Shown: piece after piece, positions 1-10,954 of the stretch
Layout: each line of letters starts with the position of its first letter
Numbering within the stretch: the stretch's first letter is position 1
Assembly: GCA_013396755.1 (NCBI GenBank)
Contig: VWZF01002261.1
Coordinates: 1,488,001 to 1,552,000 of the forward strand
Direction: 5' to 3'
DNA: 64,000 bases
Source: Sclerurus mexicanus
Lineage: Eukaryota > Chordata > Aves > Passeriformes > Furnariidae
Program-made: the position numbers and the translations under genes
The notes under the pieces: generated by a model
What the model was told of the DNA's origin: nothing
Seen by the model: only the letters and a program-made list of their open reading frames with translations
Database searches by the model: none

Positions 1-3000
1 TGTGCTGACTGAAAATCCTGCAGAAGCAAGTTCATTTACACCTCCTCGATGTGCTGTTTCATTGTTTACACAGTATTTTCATCAAAGAGTGTGCTGTTCA
101 TTAAGCACTGGAGAACCTGACAGACAGGACCTGGAACACTTCTCATCAAATTTAGCCCAAGCCTATCTGACATCTCAGCAGGGGAAGTGGAGAGCTGTGA
201 TTCTGAAAAAGCCCGTTTGCGCTCACTAATCTTGAGTACACAGCACTGAAAAGAGTTGTTTCTGCATAATATAATTCATACCATCAGGAACTGTGTGTTT
301 TGAATCACAGATCTGTACTTTTTGAACCCCATTCTGTACAGTAATTTTCTTTGCTCACTGACATTTTAAGTGTTCTGTGTTTGGTACCACTAGATTATGA
401 CATTTTGATGTTCAGTTAGAAATCCAAAATAGCAATTAGGGAATTACAAATTGCAGGAATCTTGCCATTTAACTATTAATTATATTCCTTATTGTCTTAA
501 CTAGTAAATGATTATACAAAAACGTCTCTTAAGTATAACATGCAAAACCTTGTTATAATTAGGGTATTCCTGAGATGTCAGTCCCTACTCGATGAAACTG
601 ACTTCTCTCTAGAGCCTGCTGAAGATGACAGCATTTCCATGTGAAGAACAGAGGAATAGAAGTGTGTGTATGTGATTATAACCTGGAGACTTAGACACTG
701 ACTTGAGCTCTGGGAGATGTTGAAATTCTTGCCTGATCCAGGGCATGATGTGTCATCCTGGATTGCTGCAAGTCAAGCAAGTCTTATTGGTGTTACCTTT
801 TGTGAAGAGATTTATGAAAGTGAAAATATTCTAGCTTTGATGGCATAGGATATTTCAGCATAAGCTTTCCAAATGTGTCATGGAATGGTGCCTTGGGAGT
901 ACTGCTTGCTTTGCCGCCTCACTGCAGCAGAAATAGTGCTTTACAACGTCTGTAGGCAAATGAAATCTCTCCTTTTAGTCCTGTCTACTATGCTGATTTT
1001 GTTCTAGTTTTATCCTGCACCTAAGCTATCCTGTTGCTATTAAGTCCAACCACACTGCAAAAGGGCAAAGATGTATCTAGCGTTACTTGGGAGTTTTACT
1101 TGTCAAGGTGTGGTCCCTGGGGAGCAACTGCATGATGTGCATGTTCAGAAGGGTAGCTGTTGTTTGCATGAGGAAAGCAATGGTGTAGTAGAGAAGGCTT
1201 AGGAACTGGGTAGGAAACACAGCCTGCTTTGGAATTCCAACCAAATACAGTGCTTGTGCCGGGCTCCATAGATAGCACCAGTTTAGATTAGGTTACCTAT
1301 TCCAGAATAAAAATTACTGAAATCCTTATCATCGTTTCATTCTCAAGGTCCTCTATTGTTCTACGTTTCCTTGCTGACCTGTAGTTTGAAGTCCTGCCTG
1401 GTCTCTTGTGCTGAATACCCACCAGTGTGTGGAGCACGTTTTCTGGCTTGGCTTCCCCCATTGTGTGCTCCACAATGAAAACCTGCTTTGTTAATGGCAG
1501 CCACTTGAGCGGAATGCTGTAGTGCAATGTGCACCTACTATACAACAATTAGTAAAAATAAAGTTAAACATACAGATAATTCCTTTGGTTACACAACCAG
1601 ATCTCATGGGTTTAAGTGCAGCTCTGAATTTCATCAAGCTGTCCGAGTGCAGCGTGATGGACACGAAAGAACTGCACTGAAATAGAAAAAAAAATAATGT
1701 TTGCCTATAAAATAAGATCTTCTAAACACCTTTTCAGAAAGACTAGCTGGAAAATAGAAAAAGAGAGTTACATTTTCAGTCATCTCGAAATGCCCTTTTT
1801 CCCCTGTAATTTACTTCCAGACAGTGCACACATTTTAAATGAATACTTTGCTAAAAACTGAGAAGATGTTAAAAATTGAAATGAATACATCGTGTTCTGA
1901 AGAAGAATTGGAGACAGAGGTCATTCAGATTATTTTGAAAAGGTCTGTATCTCTCAGTGATGATGACAATACTGGCAATGAAATAATGGAAGCTGGGAAA
2001 CAACAATTGGAAAGCTCTGAAATAAAGCTCTTATAGGGGCCATGCTTTTTCCAGGGGTCAGTTATCAAGGATACTAAGAATATTTTCTGACTTGTGCTGG
2101 GATATAGAACAGGTAGTTAAACTTGTATTAGGCTGTTGAGAGTAGGGATGTGGTGAAACACTGGTAGACTCCCTGAGTAATGAGGTTTCATAAGAGACCT
2201 GCACCATGTGCAGCACCAGGTGATTTGAGCTGCTAATGTTCCATTTGTTAACGTGCACTTCCATGTCATGTATTAAAAACATTTTGAAGCTTAAGGAGAT
2301 AAAGAAAAGATTTGTATATTTGTATTTCAGGGTTCTCTGACAATATATGGCAGAAATGACTCCTTAATTACTCTAAGAAAGTACTCCTATGTATGATTTT
2401 TTTGGAGTCACTTAATTGAATCAAGGAGCTCTGGTGATGATTTCAGATGTATGATTTGATTATCATTCCTTAAAACACTTGAATTACTTGCTTAGGAAAA
2501 TTGAAACGCTATTAAACATTTCAAAAGGTTACTTTGGGAGCCTTACAGAAAAGTAATACTGAATGAGTGAAGGAAACTATTCCGAAGACCAGGATTTACT
2601 TCTAAAGGCTCTCTGTCCAGTAATGCTTTCGAGCAAATGAACAGACTTTAGATAAGTTCAAGTCAAATTATTGGGATGCTTTTCTCTCTTGTAAGTCCTC
2701 ATTAAATGTTATCCTCATTGTCAATACTAAAAAAAAAAAAAATTAAAATAGAAAAGGAAAGGGGAGAGAAGGAGCAGAAAGACCAAAGTTCAAAACAAGA
2801 AAGAACTGTTGGAAAGACAGGAGAAAAGGTCCTAGCACGGAAAGAAAAAGGAATTGTAAATCTTGTAAAATTAGGAAGCAGTTAAAAAATAAAAGGATTA
2901 CTGTACTATGTAGCCAAACTGTGCTCACCTATTGAGAAATATTTAATAGAAACATAAAAATAAGTTTTAAAATTTTTGAAAACCCATTGCTCAAAGTCCC

Positions 3001-4564
3001 AAACTATAGCTGCATTAAGAAAGTAGACTACAGGAAACAACCTTTATTGGTGTACACATTGCATATATAAAGCCAAAATCTGAGGAATAAGGAAGAACCA
3101 TTTTCAGCATTCTTCTTGCCCTTCACTTTAGGATAAACTTCTTTAGACACAGTTATTTTTGTAGAAAGCATAAGAATTGTCATTTAACAGTGGATAGCTC
3201 CAGATAAATCACAGAAGGATGTGCAATCCATACCTACCTCATCCCAATCGCTTTTGCTACAGTTCAGTGAAAATCCTGGTACAGGACTGTGTTACTTATT
3301 ATGAGCTATGGCAACACCCAAAAATCTACTTAAATCACAAATCCAAGTGCATAAATTTTGCCTACAAATTGACCAAGGATGTCAACCTGAAGTAAATTAC
3401 TCATTTGTGGTCAAAAACAGAGATCTGTCAGACAGGGAATCAAAAGGTTAGCTACTAAAACAGTAGCAGTGACCAAGGCTCCTTGAGTGTTCAGATGTTT
3501 TATTTATGTAAAAATATAAATATTTTTATTACCTCCTTGTATTCCAAGGAAGAAAGTGTCTCCTTACGTTCTGCCCTCAAGAAAATCTGGTTTTATTAGT
3601 GCTGCCCTCCACAAAGGTATTTTTATTTCTCTGACTGTGTGGTGTAGTGCTTTCTCCATTCATCAAAGTGCAATGTAAATGTGAGTCTATTAGTGAGAGA
3701 TCAGAGCCTTCAGCTCAGAGTCTTTCATATAACAAGTAGGAGAACAAACCCTTAAAGGAAAACAGCGTGAGAAAGGGGAGTTCTGTCTCCCTTTGCAATA
3801 ACACTACTCTGTAGCAACTGGTTTGGACTAGACTGTGCAAGGGATGTTGCAGACTTCCTAAAAGGCCAATAATTGTCTCCTCCTCATGGCAGGACGGGGG
3901 GAATCAACCCCCTGACAATACATACATGTATCAAAAGCTGTCAGGCTTTTCAAGGTAGTCCCGCATTGTTCTGTTCCCTTGGTATTTTCCAATGTACTTG
4001 TTTATCAGGTGTCTGTTTTGGTTTGGATCCTGGAAGTTCAGACTCTAAAGTGGAAAAAAGGTGTCTCCTAACTTTTTACAGGTATGTCTTTGATTAATAA
4101 TCATCTCAATGTTTCACCCCTTCTCCTGCAGTTACTTGTATATCAGTTGTCACACAGCTGCATCACTGGTGTATTGAGAAGTATGTTTTCATTTTTGTAA
4201 ATCATTTATAAAAATTTCAAGACTGCTGTGTTTGCCTCAGTGGCTTTATAGTTGAACAAAACACCCAATTACTGAGTTCAAAATTCTAAATTTGCTGTTA
4301 ACAACTTTTCACATCTGACAATACTGGTTCTGAAGGTGATGCTCTCATTTATAATCATGTCGCATAGAGATCTGTCATTGATTCATCCACATTTTTAGAA
4401 GCAGTTTTCAACAATTTTTAACCATTATTTTCCATAGGCCAAAGCATTATGGATGCCCTGAACTTAAGATAACCTTTAAACATCATGCTCTCTTACTAAT
4501 ATTTGACATTCTTAACAGTCAAGTTATGATGTTGTCTGCCTTTAACTAGCATGTTGTATCTTGC
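1..4564. other. Non-coding AT-rich DNA, no gene recognised
   Basis: I see no recognisable gene here. Open frames at 2-229 (+) and 1839-2036 (+) are short, resemble no family I know and are not bounded by convincing splice sites; the second has an in-frame stop immediately before its ATG. The only structured pieces are an A14 run at about 2729-2742 followed by a purine-rich stretch, and scattered AT-rich sequence. The block is best read as intergenic or intronic. Confidence 0.7.
2727..2870 (+). repeat. Poly(A) run followed by purine-rich tract
   Basis: A run of about 14 A is followed by roughly 130 bases that are mostly A and G on the plus strand, broken by a few pyrimidines. It could be the remains of a retroposed poly(A) tail or simple-sequence drift. 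No matching gene body is recognisable upstream, so I do not call a processed pseudogene. Confidence 0.6.
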
Positions 4565-4970
4565 AAAGACAGATTTTTATATCTGAAATTAAATATTCAG
4601 CAACTTTATTCTCTAATAAAGTTGTAATAATAGACATTGGGACTGGTAATTTGGAACCAAAATTCACTTTTATAATCAAAATGCACTTGTATATGCTAGA
4701 AATAGCATATAAAAGCAAATCTGTATTATTTTGGGGCATCTTCAAGCTGAAGTTTCTTCAATTGTATTTTAAAGCACAGTATCAGACTCTAGTCATAATT
4801 CTCATTCTCAGTTTTGATTTTGTATGTGTATCAGAAAATAATATAATTATTCTTACAGAATATNAAAGACAGATTTTTATATCTGAAATTAAATATTCAG
4901 CAACTTTATTCTCTAATAAAGTTTCGATTTTGTACATGTATCAGAAAATATAATTATTCTTACAGAATAT
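4565..4970 (+). repeat. Direct duplication around a single N (probable assembly join)
   Basis: Bases 4565-4623 recur without mismatch at 4865-4923 (59 bp), exactly 300 bp downstream. Bases 4811-4863 recur at 4921-4970 with three substitutions and a 3-base deletion, and the two repeats share their junction. The second 59-bp copy starts one base after the only N in the neighbourhood (4864). The ~187 bp separating the two elements in the first copy are absent from the second. Two overlapping contig or haplotype ends joined at an N would give this pattern. A genuine tandem duplication with an internal deletion is possible but less likely. Confidence 0.85.
4864..4864. other. Ambiguous base N (assembly gap or join)
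   Basis: This is the only undetermined base I noticed in the window. It sits exactly at the start of the second copy of a 59-bp direct repeat, which suggests a contig or allele join rather than a random low-quality base call. Confidence 0.8.
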
Positions 4971-7900
4971 ATTAAATGCTTGGGAATATGGTTCTTCCCC
5001 TTTCCCTTATTTTTGTGGATAGTGCACGTGTTCTATTTGTTCTCTATCTGCTGTGTGTTACAGTCTGTTATATTTCTTAAAATACGTGAGTGCACAGCCA
5101 TGAAGGAAGCCAACTGTTTGCCTAGTTCTGGCTGTTGCACTGGGTCGTGCAGACCTTCTGGAGGGAGAGCTCAGTTTCTTTCAGCAAAGGGAAAGCTCAG
5201 CCAGGAGAGGCTTTTCCAGACTAGGCTGGAGCAGGAGAGAAAGGAGCGCATCTGCAACATAACCAAAGGTTTGAAAACTGTTAAGAACAGGGAGCAGAAA
5301 TATCTCAGCACACTTCAGAGCTGATGGGGAAAAAAGTCCTTTTCATGCTGCCGAGCAGGCATATATCCTTTTCAGAAATTCCCCTTCTCCTGTAGGTTTT
5401 TGCAAAGCTGTATTGCAGCTACAGCAAGTGTCCAAAGCCAGGACACTGCTTAGGTCTTCATTTATGTCTATTGGTCTTGCCTTAAATTTGGTCAGGTTTC
5501 ATTATGCAGATCTCTCCATAGTATTTTTGCTTTTTTCTTCCCCCTCCACCAGCCTAACCCAGACTAATGTTACATTCTGTTGTTTAGTTTTCAAAAAATG
5601 TCAATCTGGTCCATTTCATTCTGTCTTTTCCACATATTAATAGCTTTCTATAAGCTGAGGCTGTCTAGGGATCTTTTTCAGTTGTGAGTCTGTGATCCCC
5701 TTTACAATCTGGCCCTGGAGGAGCAATTCCACAAATGGTTTAAAACAACACTTTTGCTTCAGCATAATCAAATCTATTAAATCTTCTTGTTCTTGGTTTT
5801 TCATATGAAGGAGATAACTTCCAGAAGATGTATTATTTTTAGGAGTGTAACATTCTACAAATTTCTCTGATAACTCGGTCTTCATCAGATAACTGGTGTT
5901 CCTCACTTAGCTTTTAAAATAGAGATCACTTAAAGTGAAGTCATTCCACTAACTAGCAAGATTAAAATAAACTGGTATTTTTTAACTTATCTTTCAGCAG
6001 CTCAATTTTCCTTTATATGTAATTCTTACTTGAACATCTTTCAGTGACTTGCTGTGTTTTTATATATATTTGGAGTTCTTCATTCACCTTTACTTTTAAT
6101 TTACTGTTTCTCTCCAACTTCTCATACCAGCTGCAGTTCAAGATCTCTATTAGTGGCAAGCACAAGTCTGAGTTGCTAATTTTTATGACTCTCTAGTGTA
6201 ACTGATAGATTAACCAGTAGAGAAAAGTTCTTGCAAGGGGAAAAGTTTCATATCTTCTCTGGTTTGCTAAGACCAATCTCTAGTAAATATGTGGTTTGAA
6301 CTTAGACTCACATTGCCTTTCCAGAAGTGTTTGTCCTGTTCGCATTGAATTGAATGTCACTGTTGTCAGAGGTGAGGTAATCCACCTCTGCTCAGCAGTT
6401 CTATTTCTTCTCTAACAATGCACCAGTCAGCACAATGAAGTTACACACTTGTGGCCATGTTTTCATTTAAACGCCATACCAACTTCTCCTCCCAAAACCA
6501 TTTCCTGAACAGAATTTCAGTCTTTGCCATGATGTACCTCCAGTTTTCAAAAAGGTACTGGATGACATAATCCCAGCAATGTTACAGCCCTTTTTGTTGG
6601 CCTGGGTTATCTCACTCAAACTGTTCTTGAATGCTATTTTTTGGGACACCCAGGTTTTGGGATTAAATTCAATAATATTCTGTTACAAGGAGGCTGTAAA
6701 CATGTAGAATCAAAATCTTTTGTGACCTGAACTGAGGGTGGATTATACACAAGCAAAGTAAAAGGGGAAAATAAATAAATAAAAGGACAATGGCTCAAAA
6801 AGCTTGCAGAGTACCTGAGAACCTTATTGCAAAGAAGAGTGAGTGTAATGCTAGCAGACTATTGGCCTTTCACCTTGTATTTATAAACAAACTTTGGTAT
6901 GAGTTGTGGGACTGTCATGATTCAGTTTAACTCTTTGACCACTTGGAACTTTTTTAAACCTTCTTTAGTTTTGATATTTGTTTAAATTTGTGTCATATGT
7001 AGATCTCAAAGTGTTTTTTTTTTAAAATCCTACACAGTATTCATTGCATTTTTCTGCATGTGACTGCTCTTTCTGGGAGATCACAGCTATCTGCTTGGTA
7101 AGCAAATGACTGGCACAAGATGCAACAAGTTCCTAAATTGCAGCCTCATAAATTTCAGTCTGCCATGAATTATGACAGCACATCCAGCTCAGTGATGTTG
7201 TGTGTTGTAGTGTTGTAGTTGTGCATTAAGACTCCCTGATGAAAATGCAAAAATCTTGTCAGAAATCAGGCACAATTCATATACATAAATATTTAGGTGT
7301 GAAAAAATGGTTTTATTCTATCACTACAAAAGAGAGCTGAAACATTTTCTGCCAATTCTTATATAAGCATGAGGCCAAACTCTTCAGGGAGGGAATTCTG
7401 TTCTAGCTTTTTTTTCAAACTTGAGCCATTTACCAAACATGGCAGTGCCTCTTGGAGCATCACAGCATCCAGTCGAGTGTGCAGTTGGCAGTTAACATTT
7501 CTTGGTTTCCAATTACCATTTATGTGATCACACAGGAGAACAGGAGGCAACAAAATCTGTTGCCCTACTGGATCCATCTGGGAATTGAAATGTCTTTAGA
7601 TTTCTAGGCTATGACAGGCATAGGTTTGATATAGAATAGGCGCTGGAAGGAAGGAGAATTAAATTGCACTAGTATGTGAGGAAGAGCATGTACATATGGG
7701 AATTACAGCAGTGATCTTCAATTCAAGAACTGTTCATTGAAAAAATTATTCTGTGTGCTGAAGATTTCCGGCTCAACATAGGGGATAAGTTTAAAAAGAA
7801 AGTTAAATAAATTTTTATTTCCTAAAATTTCAGACACAATAATTCTTGGCCACGTTTATTCATTCTCTGATACAAAGCGTTCTTTTAAACAATACTCAAT

Positions 7901-8889
7901 TGAATGAAAAAGATCAGCTTTTCAGCTACCCAAATTTAAAAAAAAAAAAAATTATTATTCCTTCAAAGGATCAACAAATTTAAGTAAAGCCAAGATTGGT
8001 GCATGGCTCCCATGAGTTACTCCCAAATCTTTGTCTCACTCTGTTTGGGAATTTTCTACCAGGCTTGGAGGTGTTGGAGCAAGGTCATATGCACACAAAC
8101 CTTTGAACATGCAGTTATTTATGCACAGCACAGAGTTGTGGCCTGAATCACACTGGTTGTCCGGTTGGGCCTTAATATGAACGTAATTTTGGCCACAGTC
8201 TTCAATCCAATGGGAAAGGCCAGTGGAACGCATGGGCTCTTGGAAGAGGCTAATTCTTCTCCTGAAGCTTTTATCTTCTTCCTCTCTCTTCTTCTCTTAG
8301 GGTTTTGGTATCTTGCAATATCAGTGCTCATTTTGTGAAATTCTGTATGTATTCTTAATTTTGAACCTTTTGTATCAACAGAGTAACATCACCTACATGT
8401 TCTTGTTTCATTCTTTCCTGGCTTACAAGCCATATGTGTGCTCTTTCTTACAGATTAAGGTGAGAATTAAAAACTGCTGTTTATCATTAATTTCTTTCAG
8501 CAAAGCTTGGCCCTGGAGTTACACATGAGCCAGCATAATTTATTGTAGCTCCAGGGTTGGCAGCCACAGAGATGTCCTTTCTCCTCCAGCACTGGAAGCA
8601 CAGGGTATGCTCCATATGGTGCAGCCAAGTGTCTGGGATGGCTCTTTTAAATTATTCTTATTGATTGCTTTAGAAACAGTGCTTCATTCAGCAAAATACT
8701 ATGGAAATAATCTTTGATAGTTAGAAAAGTAAGTTTCTAGAATTGAGTTATAAGTGCATATATACTTTAAAAGCTTGTTTTCAAGTGGTTCTGGAGATTG
8801 CTAAAACAGAAAGAGCTGCGAAATTAAGGTGGTAAGAGTATGAGCAAAAAGTACGAAGTTTCACATAGCAAACTATAGAGCCACCCTGC
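4971..8889. other. Non-coding DNA, no gene recognised
   Basis: AT-rich sequence with short, overlapping chance frames. A frame at 4980-5324 (+), 114 codons, begins with a hydrophobic stretch but matches no family I recognise and has no clear splice context. There is a short AAAT-type microsatellite near 6768-6784 and an A13 run near 7938-7951. Nothing else is supported. Confidence 0.65.
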
Positions 8890-9480
8890 TTCTTCCTAGC
8901 ACAGTTTGTTTTTTCTGGCTGCTTCTCTTCCATTGTCTTTCTGGATGATCAGTAAAGCTCTTCCCCTTGCCTGTCATCTCATTGTCTTAATAATGCCTTC
9001 TCAATCCTTAATCCTTTGGGACCCTTTTTTGGTTTCTTCTATTTTAGTTTTTTTCCTCCATTTCTCACACAGACTTATGGTACATCTTCCACACCTGTGT
9101 TTCTCTGCTTTCTTGACTCTCTCCATATCACTGAACTCTCTGCACATCACTTTTTTTTTTTTTCCTTTATCTCTCATCTCAGCAATGTGCAACAGCCTGA
9201 TGTTTTGGTTTTCTCTTTCATTTCCCTGATGGTTTCCCTGTGGAGTTTAGGTTTTCCTCATCTCCACCCTTTTCTCTTCTACTGGATTTTTTCCATCAGA
9301 CTCCTCTTATGTTTCTATGTGTCCCATGAGACTGTGTCGCTGTGTTGGAAGATTTCAATCAGTTCAGTATTGTTCCCTTTGACCTATGTGAGATGATGGC
9401 CTTTACACTGCAGCTCTCTTTTCCTTTTTTTTTTCTTTTAAGCATCCCGAGACACCCCCAACAGTATTTCTGATTGTTAC
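8890..9480 (+). repeat. Pyrimidine-rich block
   Basis: For almost 600 bases the plus strand is dominated by C and T, with runs such as T12 at about 9151-9162 and several CTCC/TTCC clusters. The strong strand asymmetry leaves overlapping hydrophobic-looking open frames at 8906-9229 and 9016-9396 (+). These are explained by T-rich composition (Phe, Leu and Ser codons) and should not be read as membrane proteins. Homopurine-homopyrimidine DNA of this kind can adopt triplex structure; that is inference. Confidence 0.6.
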
Positions 9481-9534
9481 AGAAGGAGCTATTTCTCCTG
9501 GGTAACCTGTTGTTATTTCCTACTTCTCTTTTAG

Positions 9535-9656
9535 TGACATGGAGATGCACTGAATAATGTGGATTTGTCCACTAATGGTGTTTCTTGCTTGGGTAGTGGA
9601 CACTCGAGCAAGCAATCACAATAGGTCTGTAACCATAACAGTTTTTGAAGTTCAAG
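9535..9656 (+). other. Possible non-coding exon (splice-bounded)
   Basis: A good pyrimidine tract ending in TTTTAG at 9534 precedes the segment, and a strong donor (AAG|GTGAGTAAG) follows at 9657, defining a 122-nt unit. All three forward frames contain a stop within the first few codons, so if spliced it would be non-coding (lncRNA or UTR). Acceptor-donor pairs of this quality also occur by chance in tens of kilobases of AT-rich DNA. Confidence 0.18.
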
Positions 9657-10687
9657 GTGAGTAAGGAATGTCTGACTGCAGTGTCTTAAAATGAGCACTA
9701 GAACTTCTCCAATGGCTAATACTGCTCAAGCCATACCCACGTATGGAGAAAAGAGGAAAGAATATTAGCATTTTACCTTTTCAATTGCATATACTCTCTG
9801 TACCAGAATCTGTCTTTTTGTGCAGCTTAAGATAAAACAATAACCTTTGAGTGTCTTGATTTGGTGCTTATTCCTGGCACATTTGGGAATGCTCACTGTG
9901 AAGTTATGAAAAAAATCTTGAAGCTTTGTCGATCTCAGCATCTTTCTACAATAGTTGGTGGAATTTAGTGCACCACAGATATATTTTTTGATGCAGACTG
10001 TTCCCAGATCTTCAAGCAATATACAGATTGTTTCATCTACTGTAACAAATAATTTAATCCATAACTCTAGCAGATGCAGAAATTAGCACTTTCATATTTT
10101 AATACCTAATGCATCTATGTCATTCTGGCTTGAGTTGCACTACATATTTCAAGTGTTTTAGTAGGAGAATCCCCAAAAGAATTCAAGTCTTGAAAGCAGA
10201 ACTTCAAATTTACTTATGTGGGATCAAGGTCAAAGCTAAAGTTTGGTGACACAAGCTTCATGTCTTCCCTTTGTAGCCCCAGCTGTCTGCTGGGAGACCT
10301 TGGGAGTGTTCAGGTACTGCTGTGAATATTGCTAATTGCTTACTGTTATGCTATAAATGTACTGTTACAGAATGGGAGTTTGCTCACCACTGCTGTCCTC
10401 TCCTCACTTAATGACTATGTAAACAGGGAGCCAACGTTGCTGGAAGGACTATTGACTGTGCAAGTAATTAGCTGCCGTAAAAGCAGAAGGGAAGGCAGCT
10501 AACAGATTTTAGACAGTTTACCTTAGTAAAACATTCTCATTGCCTTTTGTATGAAGGACAGGCATCTTTCTGATTCAGGCTAAAGCTCTTCAGAGACTGC
10601 TGGGCAGTGGGGTGTGTATGTAATGATTTAACAGCCGGGGAAGTGGCGGTGGCAGATGTATGCAGGTAAAAGTTAAAAACAAAACTG

Positions 10688-10776
10688 TTGGGAATTTTTT
10701 GGGGATATGCTCTTTGGGGTTTTTTATGGTTGAGGCTCTTTTTTGTTTGTTGGTTTGGGGTTTTTGGTGGTTTTTT
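10688..10776 (+). repeat. G/T-rich low-complexity tract
   Basis: The plus strand is almost entirely G and T in runs (GGGG, TTTTTT, GGTTTGGGG). The complementary A/C-rich form recurs at 21.4, 53.0, 57.4 and 60.9 kb, so this is one member of a low-complexity class seen repeatedly in the window in both orientations. Confidence 0.6.
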
Positions 10777-10908
10777 GATCACAGGTCATTTCACACCTCA
10801 CATTTGTGGTGAAGCCCACAAATAGTCAAATTATCATAGATTATCTCAGGTGTTCCATACAGACAAAATTGAGCAGCTTGGTGTGACAAGACAAGAATCT
10901 TTTAAACC

Positions 10909-10954
10909 CTCTCTTATTAATTAATAAGCTAATTAATTAATAAGCTCTCTTATT
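10909..10954 (+). repeat. Palindromic TTAATTAA mini-repeat flanked by 10-bp direct repeats
   Basis: A 15-base unit (ATTAATTAATAAGCT) occurs at 10916-10930 and again at 10932-10946. The first copy overlaps a perfect 16-bp palindrome at 10913-10928. The sequence CTCTCTTATT appears at both ends (10909-10918 and 10945-10954). The arrangement resembles a short insertion with a duplicated target, or replication slippage. Confidence 0.7.

Noticed and set aside
2..229. 75-codon frame at the window start as a possible exon
   Set aside because: No convincing splice donor at its end, and no recognisable protein similarity; the frame may be open by chance.
1839..2036. 65-codon acidic frame as a small gene
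   Set aside because: A stop codon lies directly before the ATG, there is no promoter or splice context, and the residue pattern matches no family I know.
8454..8459. 6-nt micro-exon between TTCTTACAG and GTGAGAAT
   Set aside because: The signals are good, but six bases carry no testable coding information, and such adjacency is expected by chance in 64 kb.
8906..9396. Hydrophobic frames as membrane proteins
   Set aside because: They overlap in different phases of a pyrimidine-rich tract, which produces Phe/Leu/Ser codons without selection.
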